This document shows, one piece after another, positions 6,075-11,985 of a DNA stretch of 11,985 nt. The stretch's first letter is position 1. Each line of letters starts with the position of its first letter. Under the pieces are notes generated by a model that saw only the letters and a program-made list of their open reading frames with translations, was not told where the DNA came from and searched no databases. The stretch is from positions 1-11,985 of the forward strand of contig CAZQGJ010000029.1 in NCBI GenBank assembly GCA_964592905.1, given 5' to 3'. The DNA comes from CAZQGJ01 sp964592905. Lineage in GTDB: Bacteria > Patescibacteriota > UBA1384 > CAYGGE01. The translations under genes and the position numbers were made by a program.

Positions 6075-6096
6075 CGAGGGAGCTTAAGCTCCCTCG
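6075..6096. repeat. Perfect 22-nt palindrome around the rpoC stop codon
   Basis: The arms CGAGGGAGC (6075-6083) and GCTCCCTCG (6088-6096) are fully complementary and separated by TTAA. In the rpoC mRNA this makes a 9-bp GC-rich stem with a 4-nt loop containing the TAA stop (6084-6086). The last three codons, Glu-Gly-Ala, form one arm. No T-run follows, so it is not a standard intrinsic terminator. It ends 4 nt before the -35 box of the rpsL promoter. Confidence 0.8.
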
Positions 6097-9000
6097 TGTC
6101 CCCGATCGAGTGTTGAGACTTGTGAGTGAGGCGTTGGATCGACTGGCATATTGGCAAATATTTCACGGTTCAGACTAGTACCGGCTGGAATTAATTTACC
6201 GATAATGACGTTCTCCTTGAGACCGTGCAGCTTATCGACTGCTCCATGCAAGGCGGCGTCGATTAAGACGCTGGTTGTCTCTTGGAAGGATGCGGCCGAG
6301 AGGAACGATTCAGTCTTTAAGGAGACGCGAGTAATACCCATGATCACTGGCTCGTACTGAGCTAAGGCTAATTTCTTGGCCTTTAATTCAGCGTTGGCCT
6401 TGTCGACTAACTTGCGCTCGACAACCTGACCAGCCAAGAAATGGCTATCGCCCTCTTCGGTCAGTCGGACTTTCGAGAACATCTGCTTAATGATGATCTC
6501 TAAGTGCTTCTCGTTAATAGCCTGACCTTGAGTTGAATAGATCTCTTGAACTTCAGAGACGATATATTTCTGGGTCGCGACTGGACCCTTGAGTCGCAAC
6601 GCCTCGGTTAGGTCGTAGTGACCTTCGGTCAAGGCATCGCCACGCTCGACTTGATCGCCTGTTTTAACCTTGAGGCTGATGAAGTCAGCGATGACGTACT
6701 CTTTAGCCATCGGCTCGTCGTTGGTAACTTCGATCACACCCTTGAGCACTTTGACGGTGCCGGCAATAGTGCTGCGAAGCGCTTTTTGACCAGTTAACGA
6801 GGCTAGAGTCTGTTTAACTTTGACTTCGTCGCCAGTTTTGACGATCACATTATAATCAGCTGGAACTTCGTAACGCTCCTGCTCAATCTCGGTTGATTGA
6901 ATAGTCACTATCTGACGCTCTTTTTCTTCTTTGACGCTGACTAAGCCCTTGATCTCTGAAAGGATAGCGGCATGACCCGGGATACGCGCTTCAAAGATCT
7001 CTTCAACTCGCGGTAGACCAGAAGTGATATCCTTACCTGTTACACCACCCAAGTGGAAAGTTTTCATCGTCAGCTGGGTACCTGGCTCACCAATCGCTTG
7101 GGCGGCCATGATGCCGACGACTTCGCCGGTACGAACCATCTGGCCAGTGGCCAAATCTCGTCCATAACAGGCTTGGCAGATACCAAAATCATTCTGACAG
7201 TACAGAACTGAACGAACAGCGATATCATCGGCTGTTGAATCAGTAATCTGCTTAGCCATGGCCTCGCGAATCTCGTGACCCTTTTTCAACCAAACCTTTT
7301 GGCTGATCGGGTCAACGATATCTTTTTGAGCGACACGGCCGATTAAACGCTCTTCAAAGCTCATACCCATCTCATCGGATTCGGCGCGGTTAATAATCAT
7401 CCCTTGCTTGGTGCCACAATCAGCGCTGCCGATAACGACATCTTGAGCTACATCGACTAAACGACGGGTTAGATAACCGGCGTCAGAGGTGCGTAAGGCG
7501 CCATCGGAACGACCCTTGCGGGCACCGTGACTAGCGATAAAGTATTCAAAAACCGAGAGACCCTCTTTGAAGTTGTTCTTGACCGGAACTTCGATAATCT
7601 GACCAGATGGGTTAACCACCAAGCCTTTCATACCGGCCATCTGAACTAGCTGAGCTACCGAACCACGGGCACCCGAAGTAACCATGGCAAAGACCGGACT
7701 GGCCTTGTCGTAGCCGGCCATCATGCTCGATTCAATCTGGCTTTTAGCGTTATTCCAAAGCTCGATCGCCTTGGCCGATTTCTCTTGTTCGGTAATTAAA
7801 CCGCGTCGATAAAGCTTCTCGAGCTCTTCGACCTTTTTATTCGTTTCTACCACGATCTTGGTCTTGTCTTCAGGGATACGAATATCATCCATCGAGATTG
7901 TCATGCCGGAAATGGTGGCATATTCAAAGCCCAGATCTTTAACTCGGTCAACAAAGGCCGCTGTCTCATCGTTACCCATAAACTCATAGATCTCACGCGT
8001 TAACTTCTTGAGCGTCTTTGAGTCCATTAACTGGTTTCGATAATCAATGCTCTTGGGCAAGATGTTGTTAAAGAGGATTCGACCAACTGAAGTTTCGACT
8101 AAGCTCGTCTGACCAGTCGCATCGGCCATCCGAACCTTGATCTTAGCCTGCACGTGAACTAATTTTTGCTGATAGGCTAAAATCGCCTCATTCTTACCAG
8201 CAAAGATCTTATCTTCGCCAGTCATGCCGGTCTTAATAGTGGTCAGGTAGTAACAACCCCAGACCATATCCAGACGAGGAGCAACGATTGGTTCGCCGGA
8301 AGCTGGCTTCAAGAGGTTGTGTGAGCTACGCATAATCTCTGAGACTTCGAAGCGAGCCTCGGCTGATAGCGGTACATGAACGGCCATCTGGTCACCATCG
8401 AAGTCAGCGTTAAAGGCCTGACAGACCAGAGGGTGAACTTGAATCGCCTTGCCTTCGATCAGCACCGGTTGAAAGGCCTGAATGCCTAGGCGGTGTAGAG
8501 TGGGCGCGCGGTTTAACATAACGTAATAGTTAGTGGTCACCTGTTCGAGAATATCCCAAACCTCTGGCGCACCCCGTTCGATCATTCGGGTTGCGTTCTT
8601 CACGTTGTGAACAAAACCGTCATTAATAAGACGAGAAACAACAAACGGCTTAAAGAGCTCGAGGGCCATAACTTTAGGTAGGCCACACTGATGCAGCTTT
8701 AAGCTCGGACCAATGACGATAACCGAACGACCAGAGTAGTCAACGCGCTTACCTAACAGATTCTGTCGGAAACGACCCTGTTTACCACGCAGCATGTCTG
8801 AAAGTGAACGCAGTTTGCGAGTAGTGGCCGTTGCTGTCGCACCACGCGAACGTCGGGCCGAGTTATCGATCAGGGCATCAACTGCCTCTTGTAGCATGCG
8901 CTTTTCGTTGCGCTGGATAACTTCTGGTGCACCCTGAGCGATTAAACGCTTGAGTCGGTTGTTGCGATTAAGCACCCGTCGATAAAGATCGTTCAGGTCA

Positions 9001-9914
9001 GAGGCGGCAAAACGACCACCGTCGAGCTGGACCATCGGTCGCAAGTCAGGAGGAATGACCGGTAATCGGCTCATCAAGAGCCAAGATGGGTGCATCCCGG
9101 CCTCTTGCATGTCGGTTAAGCTGCGAAGGCGCTTCATGTGCTTACGGCGATTGGCACCTTCGGTTCGCTTAATCTTATCGTTCAGTTCGGCGACGATATC
9201 TTCAAGATTCATCTTGGAAAGTAGTTCGTGAATCGCCTCAGCCCCGATACCAACTCGAACAATCTGGCCGTATTTCAACGACAGATCGTGGTACTTGCTT
9301 TCAGTAATAACTTTACGAACAGTTAACTGATCGATCTCTTGCTTTGTCTCTTTGTAGAGAGCGTCAAGTTGAACTTTTTGCATCTCTGAAACTTGGCCAA
9401 GCGCCTCTTTGTATTCCTGTTCGAGGCGAACCATCGAGTCTTTGCGAACCTCTTCATTGACCTCTAAGATAATCAAACCGGCAAAGTAGGCCACCTTTTC
9501 GAGATCAGAGACGGTAATATCTAGTACCGAACTGAGAGTCGAAGGGATGCCACGCAAATACCAGATATGAGTTACAGGAACAGCTAGGTCGATATGTCCC
9601 ATTCGTTCACGACGAACCGAGGCTCGAGTGACTTCGACGCCACATTTATCGCAGATTACGCCCTTATAGCGAATCTTTTTATACTTACCGCAGTAACACT
9701 CCCAGTCCTTGGTTGGACCAAAGATGCGCTCGTCAAAGAGACCTTCACGCTCTGGTTTCTGGGTGCGGTAGTTAATCGTCTCTGGTTTGGTAATCTCACC
9801 ATAAGACCAATTTAAAATGTCGTCAGGAGAAGCGATCGAAATTCGAACGGCATCAAAATCAGTAGTCTTGGGCAGCTCTTTAAGATTTTGGATATTGCGG
9901 GGGTTAGATTGCAT
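6084..9914 (-). CDS. rpoC: DNA-directed RNA polymerase subunit beta'
   Basis: The beta' subunit carries the catalytic magnesium site of RNA polymerase. From the ATG at 9912-9914 it has 1276 residues, shorter than E. coli (1407) because the large trigger-loop insertion is absent. Numbering from that start, the N-terminal zinc site is Cys73, 75, 88 and 91. The catalytic NADFDGDQM has Asp504, 506 and 508. The second zinc site is Cys833, 906, 913 and 916. GARGSVAQLVQMAGMKGL marks the bridge-helix region and MAAQAIGEPGTQLTMKTFH the trigger loop. A charged helical stretch near residues 160-210 is longer than in E. coli. An ATG at 9918-9920 also begins the frame, but AGGAG directly abuts it, while it lies 6 nt from the chosen one. 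rpoB ends 11 nt upstream, so the pair is coupled. Confidence 0.97.
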   Translation of the reverse strand: MQSNPRNIQNLKELPKTTDFDAVRISIASPDDILNWSYGEITKPETINYRTQKPEREGLFDERIFGPTKDWECYCGKYKKIRYKGVICDKCGVEVTRASVRRERMGHIDLAVPVTHIWYLRGIPSTLSSVLDITVSDLEKVAYFAGLIILEVNEEVRKDSMVRLEQEYKEALGQVSEMQKVQLDALYKETKQEIDQLTVRKVITESKYHDLSLKYGQIVRVGIGAEAIHELLSKMNLEDIVAELNDKIKRTEGANRRKHMKRLRSLTDMQEAGMHPSWLLMSRLPVIPPDLRPMVQLDGGRFAASDLNDLYRRVLNRNNRLKRLIAQGAPEVIQRNEKRMLQEAVDALIDNSARRSRGATATATTRKLRSLSDMLRGKQGRFRQNLLGKRVDYSGRSVIVIGPSLKLHQCGLPKVMALELFKPFVVSRLINDGFVHNVKNATRMIERGAPEVWDILEQVTTNYYVMLNRAPTLHRLGIQAFQPVLIEGKAIQVHPLVCQAFNADFDGDQMAVHVPLSAEARFEVSEIMRSSHNLLKPASGEPIVAPRLDMVWGCYYLTTIKTGMTGEDKIFAGKNEAILAYQQKLVHVQAKIKVRMADATGQTSLVETSVGRILFNNILPKSIDYRNQLMDSKTLKKLTREIYEFMGNDETAAFVDRVKDLGFEYATISGMTISMDDIRIPEDKTKIVVETNKKVEELEKLYRRGLITEQEKSAKAIELWNNAKSQIESSMMAGYDKASPVFAMVTSGARGSVAQLVQMAGMKGLVVNPSGQIIEVPVKNNFKEGLSVFEYFIASHGARKGRSDGALRTSDAGYLTRRLVDVAQDVVIGSADCGTKQGMIINRAESDEMGMSFEERLIGRVAQKDIVDPISQKVWLKKGHEIREAMAKQITDSTADDIAVRSVLYCQNDFGICQACYGRDLATGQMVRTGEVVGIMAAQAIGEPGTQLTMKTFHLGGVTGKDITSGLPRVEEIFEARIPGHAAILSEIKGLVSVKEEKERQIVTIQSTEIEQERYEVPADYNVIVKTGDEVKVKQTLASLTGQKALRSTIAGTVKVLKGVIEVTNDEPMAKEYVIADFISLKVKTGDQVERGDALTEGHYDLTEALRLKGPVATQKYIVSEVQEIYSTQGQAINEKHLEIIIKQMFSKVRLTEEGDSHFLAGQVVERKLVDKANAELKAKKLALAQYEPVIMGITRVSLKTESFLSAASFQETTSVLIDAALHGAVDKLHGLKENVIIGKLIPAGTSLNREIFANMPVDPTPHSQVSTLDRGHEGA

Positions 9915-9920
9915 AGCCAT

Positions 9921-9927
9921 CTCCTTT
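9921..9927 (-). promoter_or_regulatory. rpoC Shine-Dalgarno deciding its start
   Basis: AAAGGAG on the - strand overlaps the rpoB TAA stop (9926-9928). It has zero spacing to the first ATG (9920) and 6 nt to the second (9914), which favours the second as the start. The overlap with the rpoB stop suggests that ribosomes finishing rpoB start rpoC. Confidence 0.7.
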
Positions 9928-11985
9928 ATTCCATCACTTCTTCGTCAAGGGCGACGGGTGGATTGATTTCTTGACCGACTAATAGTTCAGTCGTCTCTTC
10001 GTCTTCGCTAACTGCCATGGCCTCATCGGTGGTGGCCTCGGTTTCGTGAGCTGCCTCTTCGATGACTTCTGGTCGCTCGATGATCGGTTCATCAGAGATG
10101 ATCTTCTCACCAGCCTGTGTCAGCAGTTCAACGTTCAGACCAAGAGCCTGCAACTCACGCATCAAGACGTAAAAGCTAGCTGGAATAGAAGGTTTCTGAA
10201 TTGGCTCACCCTTGATAATCGACTCATAGGCCTTGCTTCGGCCAACGATATCGTCGGATTTAATGGTCAGCATCTCCTGTAAGGTATGAGAGGCGCCATA
10301 GGCTTCGAGAGCCCAGACTTCCATTTCGCCAAAACGCTGGCCACCAAACTGAGCCTTACCACCGAGTGGCTGTTGAGTTACCATCGAGTATGGACCAGTC
10401 GAACGAGCGTGCATCTTGTCATCGACTAAGTGGATTAGCTTCATGATGTAATTAATACCGATGACGGTCTCTTGATCTAGGGCCTCACCAGTGCGGCCAT
10501 CGTAGAGTTGAATTCGACCGCTGACCGGTAAACCGGCTTTTTTCAGCTCTGATTGAATCATCTCGAAAGGCACACCGTCAAAAACCGGTGTCGCCACTTT
10601 GTAGCCGAGCTGATCGGCGGCCCAACCGAGGTGTGTCTCGAGAATCTGACCAAGATTCATGCGTGAGATAACGCCCAGTGGGTTTAAGATAATATCAACA
10701 GGTCGGCCATCAGGAGTGAAAGGCATCTCTTCTTCGGGCAAAATCTTCGAGATAACACCCTTGTTACCGTGTCGACCGGCTAGTTTGTCACCGACAGCAA
10801 TCTTGCGGAGCTGAGCGACCGAAACTTCGATCTTTTGAGAAACTCCGTTTGGCAGCTCATCGCCTGCGTCCTTGGAGAAGGTCTTAATTTCAATGACCTT
10901 GCCACGCTCGCCATGCGGCAAACGCATCGAGGTGTCTTTAACGTCTTTGGCCTTTTCACCAAAAATAGCGCGCAGGAGCTTTTCCTCTGCTGATAGCTCG
11001 GTTTCACCCTTGGGGGTAATCTTACCGACCAAGATATCGCCAGGCGCTACTTGGGCACCGATACGGACTACACCATCTTCGTCGAGATTGGCCAAAGCAT
11101 CTTCACCGACATTAGGAATGTCGCGAGTAATCTCTTCGGGGCCAAGCTGCGTGTCGCGAACTTCGAGCTCATACTTTTCGATATGAATCGAGGTAAAGCG
11201 ATCATCTTTGACTAAACGGCTAGAAAGAATAATGGCATCTTCGTAGTTGGCACCATGAAAGGACATGTAAGCCACTAACAGGTTCTGACCCAAGGCTAGC
11301 TCACCGTCCTCGGTGGCTGATGAGTCAGCGATGACTTGACCTTTTTTAACCTTGTCGCCGACCTGAACCGAAGGACGCTGATTGATACAGGTACCTTGGT
11401 TAGAGCGGACAAACTTTTCTAAATTATATTTCTGCTCGCCATTTTTACCACTAATCACAATCTGATTAGCCGAGGCAGCGATGACTTCGCCATCTTCGTT
11501 GGCCATAATCAGCTGACCAGAGTAACGGGCGGCCTCGCCCTCGATACCGGTTCCGACTACAGGAGACTGCGGTCGAATCAGTGGCACGGCCTGTCGTTGC
11601 ATATTCGAACCCATCATCGAGCGAGCCGCCTCATCGTGCTCAACGAAAGGAATCAAAGCGGTAGTGATCGAAACGATCTGCTTTGGCGAAACATCTGCAT
11701 ATTGAATCTTGCTGACCTCTTGGAGTGAAGGTTCGCCATGAAAACGAACAATCTCGCGCTTATTGACGAAGAAACCTTGATCATCAACATCGGCCGAGGC
11801 TGGGGCGATGACCATCTTGTCATCGTTAGCCGCGTCCAAATAAACGATCTTGTCGGTGACCCGACTGCGTCCTTCGTGCTGCTCGACGACACGATACGGT
11901 GTCTCGAGGAAACCATAATCGTTAACCCGGGCGTAAGAAGAGATCTGACCAACCAAGCCAACGTTAGGACCTTCTGGGGTAGCGA
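9926..11985 (-). CDS. rpoB: DNA-directed RNA polymerase subunit beta (5' part missing)
   Basis: The beta subunit forms one side of the polymerase cleft and binds the RNA-DNA hybrid. The frame stays open to the window edge, so the N-terminal portion lies outside; about 686 residues are visible, starting ATPEGPNVGL, which aligns near E. coli residue 562. Recognisable blocks in order are YGFLETPYR, MGSNMQRQAVPLI, GELALGQNLLVAYM, ITPKGETELSAEEKLLRAIFGEKA-type, GDKLAGRHGNKGVIS, MNLGQILETHLG and GGKAQFGGQRFGEMEVWALEAYG. The region before GDKLAGRHGNKG is compact, as in Gram-positive enzymes, lacking the E. coli insertion. After the conserved end (ELQALGLNVELL) there is a 64-residue acidic tail with 21 Asp/Glu and only 2 Lys/Arg. 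A TTG at 11954-11956 is an internal Leu codon, not a start. Confidence 0.97.
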   Translation of the reverse strand, partial: ATPEGPNVGLVGQISSYARVNDYGFLETPYRVVEQHEGRSRVTDKIVYLDAANDDKMVIAPASADVDDQGFFVNKREIVRFHGEPSLQEVSKIQYADVSPKQIVSITTALIPFVEHDEAARSMMGSNMQRQAVPLIRPQSPVVGTGIEGEAARYSGQLIMANEDGEVIAASANQIVISGKNGEQKYNLEKFVRSNQGTCINQRPSVQVGDKVKKGQVIADSSATEDGELALGQNLLVAYMSFHGANYEDAIILSSRLVKDDRFTSIHIEKYELEVRDTQLGPEEITRDIPNVGEDALANLDEDGVVRIGAQVAPGDILVGKITPKGETELSAEEKLLRAIFGEKAKDVKDTSMRLPHGERGKVIEIKTFSKDAGDELPNGVSQKIEVSVAQLRKIAVGDKLAGRHGNKGVISKILPEEEMPFTPDGRPVDIILNPLGVISRMNLGQILETHLGWAADQLGYKVATPVFDGVPFEMIQSELKKAGLPVSGRIQLYDGRTGEALDQETVIGINYIMKLIHLVDDKMHARSTGPYSMVTQQPLGGKAQFGGQRFGEMEVWALEAYGASHTLQEMLTIKSDDIVGRSKAYESIIKGEPIQKPSIPASFYVLMRELQALGLNVELLTQAGEKIISDEPIIERPEVIEEAAHETEATTDEAMAVSEDEETTELLVGQEINPPVALDEEVME

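Noticed and set aside
6075..6096. Palindrome at the rpoC end as an intrinsic terminator
   Set aside because: No T-run follows the stem on either strand; a terminator role would need factor-dependent termination.
11954..11956. TTG as a start codon for a 676-codon rpoB
   Set aside because: The conserved TPEGPN block continues upstream in the same frame to the window edge, so this is an internal Leu of a truncated gene.
10780..11961. Open frames of 75-104 codons in other frames of rpoB
   Set aside because: They overlap conserved RpoB blocks and have no independent start signals.

Overview
This window holds a core housekeeping region, not an accessory island. It contains the 3' part of a ribosome-associated GTPase gene (obg) on the + strand. 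On the - strand it contains a long run of transcription and translation genes in the order rpoB (3' part), rpoC, rpsL, rpsG, fusA, tuf, rpsJ. The two units converge, and a tiny 44-residue cysteine-rich gene sits between them on the - strand (1010-1144).

Organism: a bacterium of roughly balanced base composition using standard stop codons; no gene here needs TGA read as an amino acid. RpoB and RpoC lack the large insertions of the E. coli subunits, S12 has the longer N-terminal region of Gram-positive type, and Obg ends right after its G domain. Spacers are very short. Taken together this resembles Patescibacteria/Candidate Phyla Radiation, perhaps Saccharibacteria. That assignment is an inference from overall look and was not tested by a search.

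Layout: 1-951 obg; 954-988 a symmetrical terminator serving both strands; 1010-1144 the Cys-rich mini-gene; 1228-1247 the terminator closing the rpsJ end of the str operon; 1279-5531 rpsJ, tuf, fusA and rpsG; 5590-6012 rpsL; 6084-9914 rpoC; 9926-11985 rpoB, cut by the window end. Two good sigma70-type promoters lie inside the - strand run. One is before rpsL (TTGTCA, 17 bp, TATAAT) and one before tuf (TTGACA, 18 bp, TTTAAT). The rpoBC, rpsL-rpsG-fusA and tuf-rpsJ blocks can therefore probably be transcribed partly independently.

The genes work together as the core of gene expression. RpoB and RpoC are the catalytic subunits of RNA polymerase. S12, S7 and S10 are 30S proteins of the decoding centre and head, EF-Tu delivers aminoacyl-tRNA, EF-G drives translocation, and Obg is a GTPase linked to 50S maturation. 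The least explained items are the Cys-rich mini-gene, a degenerate 30-nt repeat found just after the stop codons of both the mini-gene and rpsJ, the long inverted repeat overlapping the tuf -35 box, and the perfect palindrome whose loop holds the rpoC stop codon. No mobile element, CRISPR array, tRNA or rRNA was seen.
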